Of a stretch of 64,000 bases of DNA, positions 10,652 to 19,774 are shown one piece after another (position 1 is the first letter of the stretch; each line of letters opens with the position of its first letter). The notes beneath the pieces are model-generated. The model was not told the origin of the DNA and searched no databases. It saw nothing but the letters and a program-made list of their open reading frames with translations. The stretch is from Polaromonas sp. (GTDB lineage: Bacteria; Pseudomonadota; Gammaproteobacteria; Burkholderiales; Burkholderiaceae_C), in assembly GCF_012927455.1 (NCBI RefSeq), contig NZ_JABBPE010000002.1, positions 558,001 to 622,000 on the forward strand, read 5' to 3'. The position numbers and the translations under genes were made by a program.

Positions 10652-12110
10652 TTAGCAACCCGATGACCCGCCCAAAGCGCTTGCCATAAGGCGGATAAAA
10701 CAAATCGCCGCGCGCCCACTTCGACTGCACCAGCACCGGCTTTTGCTGCGTCAGGCGCACAAAGCCGGCCTCCCCGTGGTAGGCGCCCCAGCCGCTCTCG
10801 CCGACGCCGCCAAACGGCAGGTTCTCGTGGGCGATGTGCATCAGCGTGTCGTTGACGGTGACGCCGCCGCTCACGGTGCGCGCCAGCAGCTGCGCGCGCG
10901 CCGCCTTGTCGCTGCCAAAGCAGTACAGCGCCAGCGGCCGCGGCCTGGCGTTGATGTAGCCAATCGCCTGCTCCAGCGTGTCGTAGGGCAGCACCGGCAA
11001 GATGGGGCCGAAGATTTCTTCCTGCAGCAGCCGGCAGTCAGCTGCCGCGCCGAAGACCAGCACCGGCGCCATTTGCCGTGACGAGTTGCCGGCCGTGGCC
11101 GCAATTAAAGCGTCCGAAGCATTTAAAGCCCCCGGATCAATCACCTGCAAGCGCGCGCCTTGCGCTGCAGCCTGCACCAGCAAAGCCTGCAGGCGTTCAT
11201 GCTGGCGCGTGTTGATGATGGCGGCGTAGTCCGGGTTGCCAACAATGACCGGAAACAGTCTGGCAACGGCGCGCGCAAAGGCCGCGGCAAAGGCCGCTTC
11301 CCGCCCCCTGGGCAGCAACACGTAATCGGGCGCGATGCAGGTCTGCCCGGCGTTAAGCAGCTTGCCGTGCGCGATCTTGAGGGCGACGCTGTCAAGATCG
11401 GCCGGCGCGCACGACGCATCGATGAGGCAAGGCGATTTGCCGCCCAGCTCCAGCGTGGTCGGTGTCAGATTGGCTGCCGCAGCCGCGGCGACTTTTCGGC
11501 CCACTGCGGTCGAGCCGGTAAAGAAGAGATGGTCAAACGGCAGGCTGACAAATTCGGCTGAAAAACCGCCGTCGCCCTGCACCACGCACAACTCCTCTGG
11601 CGCAAAGACCTTTCCAATCAATTCGGCCAGCAGCGCCGAGGTCTGCGGCGTCAACTCGCTGGGTTTCAGCATCACACGGTTGCCCGCTGCCAGCGCCGTG
11701 ATGACCGGGCCCAGCGCCAGCTGCAGCGGGTAATTCCAGGGCGACACCACACCCACCACGCCCAGCGGCTGGCGCTGCAGATAGGCGCGCGAAGGCTGAA
11801 GATACAGTGGCGTGCGCACCTTCACCGGCTTCATCCATTGGGGAAGCTTTTTAAGCGTGTTCGACAGCAGCGTACGCAGCACAAACAGGTCGGCAATCTC
11901 GGTCAGCTGCGCCGAGCGCACGCCAAAATCGGCATGCACAGCCCGCGCCAGCGCGCCGGCGTTGTCATCCAGCAAGGCCTTGACGCGCAGCAAGCGGTCG
12001 CGGCGCAAAGCCAGCGGCACTTCTACCTGGGCGCGGCTGGCGCGCTGCTGGGCATCAAACAGCAGACGCAGGCTGGCAAGGGGTGGGATGGCGGGCGTGG
12101 AGGAAGTCAT
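10638..12110 (-). CDS. Aldehyde dehydrogenase, coniferyl aldehyde dehydrogenase-like
   Basis: MTSSTPAIPPLASLRLLFDAQQRASRAQ...PWNYPLQLALGPVITALAAGNRVMLKPSE...LELGGKSPCLID...NAGQTCIAPDYVL; ALDH catalytic motifs. Confidence 0.88.
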   Translation of the reverse strand: MTSSTPAIPPLASLRLLFDAQQRASRAQVEVPLALRRDRLLRVKALLDDNAGALARAVHADFGVRSAQLTEIADLFVLRTLLSNTLKKLPQWMKPVKVRTPLYLQPSRAYLQRQPLGVVGVVSPWNYPLQLALGPVITALAAGNRVMLKPSELTPQTSALLAELIGKVFAPEELCVVQGDGGFSAEFVSLPFDHLFFTGSTAVGRKVAAAAAANLTPTTLELGGKSPCLIDASCAPADLDSVALKIAHGKLLNAGQTCIAPDYVLLPRGREAAFAAAFARAVARLFPVIVGNPDYAAIINTRQHERLQALLVQAAAQGARLQVIDPGALNASDALIAATAGNSSRQMAPVLVFGAAADCRLLQEEIFGPILPVLPYDTLEQAIGYINARPRPLALYCFGSDKAARAQLLARTVSGGVTVNDTLMHIAHENLPFGGVGESGWGAYHGEAGFVRLTQQKPVLVQSKWARGDLFYPPYGKRFGRVIGLLKRLI

Positions 12111-12309
12111 CCGGGGATGATAGAGGCCGCGGTGCGCCCTGCGCCAGGCTGCGCTGCCCTGCCCTGCCCTGCTCACAAAGCGATGCATTTTTGTGCCCAC
12201 CCGCCGGCTTGAACGGGGCTATAAACGGGCTGAACTGGCTGGCAACCATTTCAAGTGCGGCGCAGCCGCCCGTTCCTGTGCAACACCAACGCGCTTAAGG
12301 AGACACCGC

Positions 12310-12671
12310 ATGGCCCGCTACATTGATGGATTCGTGCTGCCCGTACCCAAAAAAATGTCGATGCCTACCGCCGTATCGCGCGCAAGGCCGGCAAGGTCTG
12401 GCGCGAACATGGCGCACTCGAGTACATCGAATGCCTCGCAGACGATGTGAAGCCGGGGAAGGTCACCTCCTTCCCGCAGAGCGTCAAGCTCAAGGCGGGC
12501 GAGACCGTGGTGTTTTCATGGATCGTTTACAAGTCGCGCAAGCACCGCGACAAGGTCAACGCCAAGGTGATGAAAGACCCACGCCTCGCCGCCATGATGA
12601 ACTCGAAGAAGCTGCCCTTTGACGCCAAGCGCATGTTTTGGGGCGGCTTCAAGACCCTCATCGAACTGTGA
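12310..12671 (+). pseudogene. DUF1428 family protein, split by a frameshift at an A7 tract
   Basis: MARYIDGFVLPVPKK in frame 1 up to A7 (12349-12355); continuation NVDAYRRIARKAGKVWREHGALEYIECLADDVKPGKVTSFPQSVKLKAGETVVFSWIVYKSRKHRDKVNAKVMKDPRLAAMM...GGFKTLIEL in frame 0. Confidence 0.85.
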
Positions 12672-12710
12672 GTCGGCCGACCCGCTGGGGCGCCGCAGAA
12701 GGCCGCAGAG

Positions 12711-12765
12711 CGCTATCACTTAAATAGCTACTCGCGCCCGTGTCTATTGGGCTAGAGGCCGATTT
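12711..12765 (-). repeat. Dispersed two-hairpin repeat, copy 3
   Basis: cgctatcacttaaatagctactcgcgcccgtgtctattgggctagaggccgattta (reverse orientation). Confidence 0.85.
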
Positions 12766-13015
12766 AGCTCCTAATCCAGCGACCCAGGCCAGCCTTGACG
12801 CCAGCGCCACACTTCAGCCCTGGCCCCATATCCTGCCCGAGCAGGTGCGCGCCCTGGCCCAGATCCTCGCCAGCAGCACCGGCCCGCTGGCCCTGCCAGC
12901 CATCGAAGCGCGCTTCAAAAGCAAAGGCCCGTGGAAAAAGGGTTTGCCCCGCATCCTGGATACGCTGGAAGCGCTGGGCCGGGCGCGGCGCGAGAGGGAT
13001 GGCTGGCGCAGTTGA
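12740..13015 (+). CDS. Hypothetical protein/fragment (PWKKGLPRILDTLEALGRAR motif)
   Basis: 91 aa ORF; first codons overlap a dispersed repeat copy. Resembles a C-terminal segment I associate with larger (DNA methyltransferase-like) proteins, not verified. Confidence 0.4.
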   Translation: MSIGLEADLAPNPATQASLDASATLQPWPHILPEQVRALAQILASSTGPLALPAIEARFKSKGPWKKGLPRILDTLEALGRARRERDGWRS

Positions 13016-13121
13016 AAAAGGCTGGGAAAAAGCCCATATGGCCACTTGCAGCTATCAGTCAAACGTTTGACGCAGCCACACCTTCAGTTTAGTATTACAT
13101 CTGTAATAACGTAAAACCATC

Positions 13122-13346
13122 ATGCACACTCTCAAACTCACCCAAATCGGCAATTCTGTAGGCGCAATTTTTCCCAAGGAACTACTCGCGCAGATGCGGC
13201 TGGAGAAAGGCGACGAGTTTTATGTGACCGACACGCCCGACGGTCTGCGCATCACGACGCACAACCCTGACTTTGAAGAGCAGATGCGGGTTGGCCGCGA
13301 GATCATGAAGGAACGGCGTGCTGTGCTGCGCGAGTTGGCCAAATGA
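13122..13346 (+). CDS. AbrB/SpoVT family antitoxin
   Basis: MHTLKLTQIGNSVGAIFPKELLAQMRLEKGDEFYVTDTPDGLRITTHNPDFEEQM; AbrB swapped-hairpin pattern, followed by Doc. Confidence 0.88.
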   Translation: MHTLKLTQIGNSVGAIFPKELLAQMRLEKGDEFYVTDTPDGLRITTHNPDFEEQMRVGREIMKERRAVLRELAK

Positions 13347-13792
13347 CGGCGGCCTGGCGCTGGATCGACCGCGCAGTATTGATTGCCGTGCATGAGATGC
13401 AACTGGCGGAACACGGCGGCGCCGCCGGTTTGCGCGATGAAACCTTGCTCGACTCCGCGCTGGGCCGGCCGCTCAACCTGGCCGCTTATGGCGAACCCGA
13501 TGCTGCCGCACTGGCTGCAGCCTACGGTTACGGCATTGCCCGCAACCACGCTTTCATTGACGGCAACAAGCGCACCGCGCTGGTGGCGGCCGAGTTGTTT
13601 CTTCGCCTTAACGACTGGCGCCTTGTGGTGACTGATGCGGATTACGTGCTCACCATGCTGGCCGTCGCCTCGGGCGACATCACTGAAGAAGAATTCGCCG
13701 CCTGGCTGCGCGCGCATGCCAGCGTGCGCCCAAAAGGCTCAGGCCTCCCCCAGCCCCCTGCTGTCCACTCCAAACCCAAGGCCTTCCCATGA
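13343..13792 (+). CDS. doc: Doc-type toxin (Fic/Doc, death on curing)
   Basis: Fic motif HAFIDGNKR; GLRDETLLDSALGRP; ATGA overlap with antitoxin. Confidence 0.92.
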   Translation: MTAAWRWIDRAVLIAVHEMQLAEHGGAAGLRDETLLDSALGRPLNLAAYGEPDAAALAAAYGYGIARNHAFIDGNKRTALVAAELFLRLNDWRLVVTDADYVLTMLAVASGDITEEEFAAWLRAHASVRPKGSGLPQPPAVHSKPKAFP

Positions 13793-14292
13793 CCCTCAGT
13801 TCCGTTCAACGATTCAAGCCCAGTCACTACGCTTTGGCCGTCGCGCTGCTGCTGACCGCCTGCAGCCGGGCCAGCAGCGAGCAGGTCGGCGCGGTCGACA
13901 CGGTGTTCAAGTTTCTCGGGCCTGACCACAAGATCGTGGTCGACGCCTACGACGACCCCAAGGTGAGCGGCGTGACCTGCTACGTATCGCGCGCCAAGAC
14001 CGGCGGCATCAAGGGCGGGCTGGGCCTGGCCGAAGACAAGGCCGAAGCCTCGATTGCCTGCCGGCAAACCGGCCCCATCAGCTTTGGCGCCAAGCCGCTG
14101 GACAAGCAGGAAGAGATGTTCAGCGAGCGCATCTCGCTGATCTTCAAGAAGCTGCGCGTGATACGCATGGTTGACAGCAAACGCAACACGCTGGTCTACC
14201 TGACTTACTCTGACCGCATCATTGAGGGCTCGCCGCAAAACAGCGTGACGGCCGTGCCGGTGCCTGCGGGGACGGTGATCCCGGTGAAGTGA
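13789..14292 (+). CDS. creA: CreA family protein
   Basis: EQVGAVDTVFKFLGPDHKIVVDAYDDPKVSGVTCYVSRAKTGGIKGGLGLAEDKAEASIACRQTGPI; characteristic CreA sequence. Confidence 0.9.
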   Translation: MTLSSVQRFKPSHYALAVALLLTACSRASSEQVGAVDTVFKFLGPDHKIVVDAYDDPKVSGVTCYVSRAKTGGIKGGLGLAEDKAEASIACRQTGPISFGAKPLDKQEEMFSERISLIFKKLRVIRMVDSKRNTLVYLTYSDRIIEGSPQNSVTAVPVPAGTVIPVK

Positions 14293-14339
14293 GGGATGAA
14301 GTCATGCGGCGTCAGAATCTGCTCGCACCGCTTTGAGGG

Positions 14340-14729
14340 CTAGCTTTGCACAGACTCAACTTCCTCAGTCTTGAAATCTGCCGGCATAACGACTTCAAGC
14401 AGTTCAAGGTCGGGGCTGTGGCCAACCTCGCGGTGCCGAATCCCGGGCGGTTGGTACACGCAAGAGCCGGCCTCAAGCCGCACCAGGCCTTGCCCTTCGT
14501 ACTCGAATTCGATCCAGCCCTTCAACACGTAGACCAGCTGAAATCTGGCGCTGTGGCGATGCGGCTGGCTTGAGAAATCGATCCCCGCCGCGGCGCGGAT
14601 GACGTGGGCATCGACCAGGCCGCCGGTCGCCTGTTTGATGCCGAGATCTCGGTATTCGAAGAAAGAGCGCAGACCGCGCTCAAAGCTGGCACCTTGCGCG
14701 TGTGTGGCGACAAAATTTTGACTGGTCAT
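14340..14729 (-). CDS. Cupin domain protein
   Basis: HRHSARFQLVYVLKGWIEFEYEGQGLVRLEAGSCVYQPPGIRHREVGHSPDLELLEVVMP; internal ATG start chosen. Confidence 0.85.
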   Translation of the reverse strand: MTSQNFVATHAQGASFERGLRSFFEYRDLGIKQATGGLVDAHVIRAAAGIDFSSQPHRHSARFQLVYVLKGWIEFEYEGQGLVRLEAGSCVYQPPGIRHREVGHSPDLELLEVVMPADFKTEEVESVQS

Positions 14730-14894
14730 GCTGATCTCGATCCGGTGTGAATAAACCCTGAGCGTCAGGCCAGCATCTTGAGGGCGCGGGCCCGCTCTGC
14801 GTGATTGTGCGCAAGTGCAGGCCCGAGTCAAGCAAAGGCGATCACCGCCTGACGCGTCGCCACGCTGATCTGGCATTTTTTAGAGCAAAAACTG

Positions 14895-14941
14895 GCCATA
14901 ACCCAATATCGGTGGGTGCAAGCAGCTATCAAAACAAGAGC
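14895..14941 (+). repeat. Dispersed two-hairpin repeat, copy 4 (diverged)
   Basis: gccataacccaatatcggtgggtgcaagcagctatcaaaacaagagc. Confidence 0.75.
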
Positions 14942-15051
14942 ACCTAACCTGCCGATCATCGCCTCGCCGGCAGGGCTTTTCCGCAGTGTTAGCATGAAAA
15001 GCCAGCCACAGCAGCCTCATGGCAGCAGATTGCACACATAGTCAAACGACC

Positions 15052-15966
15052 ATGAAAAAATATGCACCCACCTTGTTCACAACCTTTTACACGGTCTTAG
15101 TCATCGCCGTCATCGCCATCAGCGCCGGCGGGTATTACTGGTGGCAACAGCGCGCGCGGCCGGCCGTTATACACATCCCCGTTGCTACCGCGCCGACCGC
15201 ACCGATTTTGCCCGCGCCATCAGACCAAGCACCCCCCGCAGCATCAGAGTCCGCAGCTTCTGAGCAGGCCATCCAGTACCCGATTGACACCGATGCGGCC
15301 GCGTCCAGCCCGCCACTGCCCGCGCTGGCAAAGGCAGACTCTTTTGTGAGCGCAGCCCTGACCGAGTTGCTGGGGCGCAAGAACGTGCTGACCTTTTTTC
15401 TGCTCGACGGTTTTGCCCGGCGCGTGGTAGCCACCACCGACAACCTGGCGCGCGAGCACGCGGCGCCTGCCCTCTGGCCAGTGACGCCAACACCGGGGCG
15501 CTTCACCACGCTGGCAGCTGGCAGCGCGGCCACCACCACCATCAGCCCGAACAACAGCCAGCGCTACACCCCGTTGGTGCTGTTCATCGAGTCGGTCGAT
15601 GCCGCGCAGGCCGTCAAGCTGTATGCCCGGCTCTACCCGCTGTTTCAGCAGGCCTACGAAGAGCTCGGCTACCCGCGCCGCTATTTCAACGACCGGCTGG
15701 TCGCCGTTATCGATCTGCTGCTGGCCACCCCGGTGCCGGCCGGCCCGCCCGAAGTGAGCCTGGTTGAAGTCAAAGGCCCCGTCCCCTCGGTGCGGCCCTG
15801 GGTGCGCTACGAATTCACCGATCCGAAGTTCAGATCGCTGACGGCCGGACAAAAAATGCTGCTGCGCACCGGGCCGGACCATCAGCGGCGCCTGAAGGTC
15901 AAGCTGACGGAAATCAGGCGCCTCATCAGCGCTGCCGCGCCGGCGGCGGGCACGGGCCGGCCGTGA
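15052..15966 (+). CDS. DUF3014 domain protein
   Basis: N-terminal TM then ...LLGRKNVLTFFLLDGFARRVVATTDNLAREHAAPALWPVTPTPGRF...NSQRYTPLVLFIESVDAAQAVKLYARLYPLFQQAYEELGYPRRYFNDRLVAVIDLLLATP. Confidence 0.8.
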   Translation: MKKYAPTLFTTFYTVLVIAVIAISAGGYYWWQQRARPAVIHIPVATAPTAPILPAPSDQAPPAASESAASEQAIQYPIDTDAAASSPPLPALAKADSFVSAALTELLGRKNVLTFFLLDGFARRVVATTDNLAREHAAPALWPVTPTPGRFTTLAAGSAATTTISPNNSQRYTPLVLFIESVDAAQAVKLYARLYPLFQQAYEELGYPRRYFNDRLVAVIDLLLATPVPAGPPEVSLVEVKGPVPSVRPWVRYEFTDPKFRSLTAGQKMLLRTGPDHQRRLKVKLTEIRRLISAAAPAAGTGRP

Positions 15967-16050
15967 GGCGCAGCGGTTGCGCGCCGCCGGCATTCACCGC
16001 ACCCGGCGTTTCAGCCGGTCGGGGCCGGCCGCCGCCTCACTTCCGTAACT

Positions 16051-16105
16051 AAATATGCCTCTAGCCCAATAAGGACGGGCGTAAGCAGCTATTAAAACAG
16101 GAGCA
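16051..16105 (+). repeat. Dispersed two-hairpin repeat, copy 5
   Basis: aaatatgcctctagcccaataaggacgggcgtaagcagctattaaaacaggagc. Confidence 0.9.
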
Positions 16106-16179
16106 ACCAAGCCCCTGCCGTGCGCTTTGCACGCAGCCGCCGGACCAGCCCGGCAAAGGTGCGCCGCTATCATGAGCCG

Positions 16180-17065
16180 ATGAAAGTTGTTGGCACGATG
16201 ATGAGCGCACAGAGCGCTTGGCGCCGCGCAGCGGGGTCTTTGGCGCTGGGCATGCTGCTAAGCGTCAGCGCACAGGCACAGGCGAGCGCGACCGACCACC
16301 CCGCGCTGCTGCGCGCACTCAACACGCTGCGCCAGCAAGGCTGCAAAGGACGGCCCGGCCGCGCCGCTGCGTGAAAACCCCAGCCTCTCACGCGCCGCCG
16401 CACTCGTCGCGGGTGGCAGCAAGTTCGCTGACGCGCTGATGGCTGCCGACTACCGCGCCGTGCGGGCCGCGCAGGTCACGCTGCGCAGCACCACCGTGGG
16501 CGCCGCACTGGCGCGCGGTGCGGTCGGCAAGTCATGCAGCGCCATCATGCAGGGCGGGCTGGCCGAGGCCGGTTTTCACCAGCGCGGCAGCCAAACCTGG
16601 ATAGTGCTGGCCGCGCCCTTCTTGCCGCCCGCCACGGCGCAGGCCGGCAACGCGCAGGCACGGGTGCTGGCCCTGGTGAACCAGGCACGCGCCAGGCCGC
16701 GCCGCTGCGGCAACGAGTCTTTCGCGGCGGCCGGCCCGGTCCGGCTCAACACCACGCTGCAGGCCGTCGCCGGCGGCCACGCCGCCGATATGGCGCGCTA
16801 CGACTACTTCAGCCACACCAGCCGCGACGGCGGCAGCATGGTTGAACGTGCCAGCCGCGCCGGCTACCCACGGCGCGCCCTGGCTGAGAACATCGCCGCC
16901 GGCCAGTTGCAGGCCGACACGGCCATGCGAAGCTGGCTAGACAGCCCCGGCCATTGCGCCAACATCATGGCGCCGGCGTTCAACGAGATGGGCGCAGCCT
17001 TTGCTGTGAACAGCAAAAGCAGCCTGGGAATTTACTGGGTGCAGCTGTTTGGCGCGGCGCGCTAG
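16180..17065 (+). pseudogene. CAP (SCP/PR-1) domain protein, split by a +1 frameshift
   Basis: MKVVGTMMSAQ...HPALLRALNTLRQQGC in frame 1; KDGPAAPLRENPSLSRAAALVAGGSKFADALMAADYRA...LALVNQARARPRRCGNESFAAAGPVRLNTTLQAVAGGHAADMARYDYFSHTSRDGGSMVERA in frame 2; join near 16345. Confidence 0.8.
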
Positions 17066-17237
17066 GGCTGGTCCCGCAACCAAGCCGCCACCAGTCAGAA
17101 AGCGGCGCAAGTCAGCGACCACCTGCGGCCGCGTTGGCGCCCTGTAACATGGTGCCCCCAGGATGCTTGGCCCCGCCCGGACTTCAGGCAGCACACGTCC
17201 ACCCAAAAAACCATAACAAGCCTCCAAGGAATACCGC

Positions 17238-18335
17238 ATGCCCGTGATTGTCGTGATGGAAGATGACGCCGACATCAGAACCCTGATGGTGCATTTGCTA
17301 ACCCACGAAGGCTACGAGGTGCTGGCCGCAGGCAACGGCAGCGAGGGGCTTCAATTGGTCGAGAGCCACCATCCCGACCTCATCATCAGCGATGTCCAGA
17401 TGCCCGGCATGACGGGCTTCCAGGTGCTCGATTCGGTGCGGCAAAGCCCCGCCCTCGCCGCCACCCCGGTGATCCTGCTGACGGCCCTGCAAGACCGGGT
17501 TCATGTGCGTCACGGCATGACGGCCGGCGCTGACGACTACATCACCAAACCGTTCGAGCCCAGCGAACTCACTCTGGCGGTTGACGCCCAGCTCACCCGA
17601 AGCGCCGGGCAGAGCGCGCGGCAAGACGAGGCCGTCACCACGGCGGTGAAGGTGGCGCTTGAGAGGTTGTACGAGAAGCGCCTGGTGCAAGAACTGGGCG
17701 ATGGCTGGCCAGCCGCGGAAGGCAGCGCCAGCGACGAAACATTCGCCCACGCGACGGTACTGTTTGTTGACATGGCCAACTACAGCGCGCTGACTGAGCA
17801 GTTGAGCGGTGCCGAGCTTAGCGAGCTGGTTAAAACGTTTTACGGTAGCGCCGGCGATACCGTTCACCTTTTCGGCGCACGCCACATGCAGTTTGTCGGC
17901 GAAGGACTGCTGGCAGTTTTCGTCGAGAGCAACGACACGCAGTCGGTCAACCATGGCCTGCGCGCCAGCCGGGCCGCGCTCGGACTGATCGACTCGGCGC
18001 AGCGCATGCGCCACTATTTGCAGAGCCGGTTTGCGGACCGCCAGCTGCCGCAGTTCCAGGTTTCAGTGGCCTTGCACAGCGGCCCGGTCGTGCTGGCCCG
18101 CATGGAAGACCCCCTCAACGGTGCGCCAACCCAGATCCTGCCGGTAGGCGACGCGGTGAGCGCCACCTTGCTGCTGCAAAAGCAGGCGCAGATGCTCGGC
18201 TGGGCCATCGTCGCCAGCAAGACCATGCTTGCCAGCGTCCAGGACATGGTCAAGACCGGGCGGCATGCCGCTGTGTCGCTGCCCGGCCGCTTGCTGCCGG
18301 TCGAAGCCGCCGAGCTGCTCAAAATCGGTGTTTGA
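17238..18335 (+). CDS. Response regulator with C-terminal class III nucleotide cyclase-like domain
   Basis: REC: VVMEDDADIRTLMVHLL...DLIISDVQMPGMTGFQVL...TKPFEPSEL; cyclase-like: VLFVDMANYSALTEQL...QFVGEGLLAVF...LPVGDAVSATLLL. Confidence 0.85.
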   Translation: MPVIVVMEDDADIRTLMVHLLTHEGYEVLAAGNGSEGLQLVESHHPDLIISDVQMPGMTGFQVLDSVRQSPALAATPVILLTALQDRVHVRHGMTAGADDYITKPFEPSELTLAVDAQLTRSAGQSARQDEAVTTAVKVALERLYEKRLVQELGDGWPAAEGSASDETFAHATVLFVDMANYSALTEQLSGAELSELVKTFYGSAGDTVHLFGARHMQFVGEGLLAVFVESNDTQSVNHGLRASRAALGLIDSAQRMRHYLQSRFADRQLPQFQVSVALHSGPVVLARMEDPLNGAPTQILPVGDAVSATLLLQKQAQMLGWAIVASKTMLASVQDMVKTGRHAAVSLPGRLLPVEAAELLKIGV

Positions 18336-18474
18336 GCATCGGGTGGGAAGTCCCTGCATATCGCTGCGCGTAACAAGAGCGGACATTGGCGCACATTTCC
18401 TACACCCTGCACACGGGCTTTCCGTTACCGTCAAGGCAGAGGTGCAATCACTTCGCATCTCCTGAAGGTTTTTC

Positions 18475-19437
18475 ATGGAATTCAAGGACTACTACACAAC
18501 CATGGGCTTGACGCGCGACGCGGCGCCCGAGGACATCAAGCGGGCCTACCGCAAGCTGGCGCGCAAATACCACCCCGACGTCAGCAAGGAAAAAAACGCC
18601 GAGGCGCGCTTTAAGGAAACCGCGGAAGCGTACGAGGTACTTGGCGACCCGGAAAAGCGGGCGGCTTACGACCGGCTGGGCGCCGACTACCGAGCCGGCC
18701 AGGAGTTCCGTCCGCCGCCTGAATGGAACGCCCGCCAGCAAGCCGGCGGCGCGGCTTTTAGCGCAGGTGGGGACGCTGACCACAGCGACTTTTTTGAGTC
18801 GCTGTTCAAAGGCATGGGCGGGGCGGCTACGGGGCGCGGCGGCCGCGGCGCGTCGTTCGACATGCATGGCCACGACCAGCATGCGCGCATCCAGATCGAC
18901 ATTGAAGATTCCTACCGCAGCGCCAGCCGCACGCTGCAGCTGCGTGTGCCCGAGGCGGACGACAGCGGACAAGTGCGCTTGCAGGAGCGCACGATTGAGT
19001 TTGCGATTCCCAAGGGAATACGCGCCGGCCAGCACATCCGCCTGGCCGGACAGGGCGCGCCCGGCATCGGCCAGGGCAGCCCGGGCGACCTGTACCTTGA
19101 CGTCGAGTTTTTACCGAACCGGCTGTACCGCGCCGACGGCGCCGATGTCTACATGGACCTGCCGGTTGCGCCCTGGGAAGCCGCACTCGGCGCCGAGGTC
19201 GAAGCGCCAACGCCGACGGGCCGGGTCGAGGTCAAAATCCCGGCCGGCTCGGCCGCCGGCCGCAAGCTGCGGCTCAAGGGGCGCGGCCTGCCGGGCAAGA
19301 CCCCCGGTGATTTTTACTTTGTACTGCAGCTGGCCCTGCCGCCGGGCGACAGCGAATCGGCGAAGAAAGTTTATGCAGACATGGCCGTGGCGTTTAAGGC
19401 GTTCAAGCCGCGCGCCCACCTGGAGGACCCCACATGA
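18475..19437 (+). CDS. cbpA: Curved DNA-binding protein CbpA (DnaJ-class)
   Basis: J domain with HPD ([36 protein letters not shown]) and DnaJ C-terminal domain. Confidence 0.92.
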   Translation: MEFKDYYTTMGLTRDAAPEDIKRAYRKLARKYHPDVSKEKNAEARFKETAEAYEVLGDPEKRAAYDRLGADYRAGQEFRPPPEWNARQQAGGAAFSAGGDADHSDFFESLFKGMGGAATGRGGRGASFDMHGHDQHARIQIDIEDSYRSASRTLQLRVPEADDSGQVRLQERTIEFAIPKGIRAGQHIRLAGQGAPGIGQGSPGDLYLDVEFLPNRLYRADGADVYMDLPVAPWEAALGAEVEAPTPTGRVEVKIPAGSAAGRKLRLKGRGLPGKTPGDFYFVLQLALPPGDSESAKKVYADMAVAFKAFKPRAHLEDPT

Positions 19438-19766
19438 CATCCAACGCCACGCAAGCGCAACTCATAGGCTTCATTCTGGAGGAGCAGACCGAGCTGAGCC
19501 TGGACGACATCTGCCGCGCCTGCGCCGTGCCGCCCCACCTGATCATCGAACTGGTGCATGAAGGCGTGCTGGCGCCAGCGGGTGATTCCCTGCGTGCCGC
19601 ACCCGATCAGTGGCACTTTAGCGGCGTGCACCTGCAGCGCGCCAGGGTCGCGCTGCGCTTGCAGAACGACCTTGGCGTGAACCTGGCGGGCGCTGCACTG
19701 GCGCTGGAACTGCTGGATGAACTGGAACAGCTGCGCACGCGCCTGCGCAGGCTTGAAGGGAACTAA
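19434..19766 (+). CDS. cbpM: Chaperone modulator CbpM
   Basis: 110 aa overlapping cbpA stop (ATGA): [30 protein letters not shown]...[34 protein letters not shown]. Confidence 0.88.
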   Translation: MTSNATQAQLIGFILEEQTELSLDDICRACAVPPHLIIELVHEGVLAPAGDSLRAAPDQWHFSGVHLQRARVALRLQNDLGVNLAGAALALELLDELEQLRTRLRRLEGN

Positions 19767-19774
19767 AAAACGCC

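Noticed and set aside
12200-12260. Possible repeat copy (gggctataaacgggctgaactggctgg)
   Set aside because: Lacks the GCAAGCAGCTATT core; not counted.
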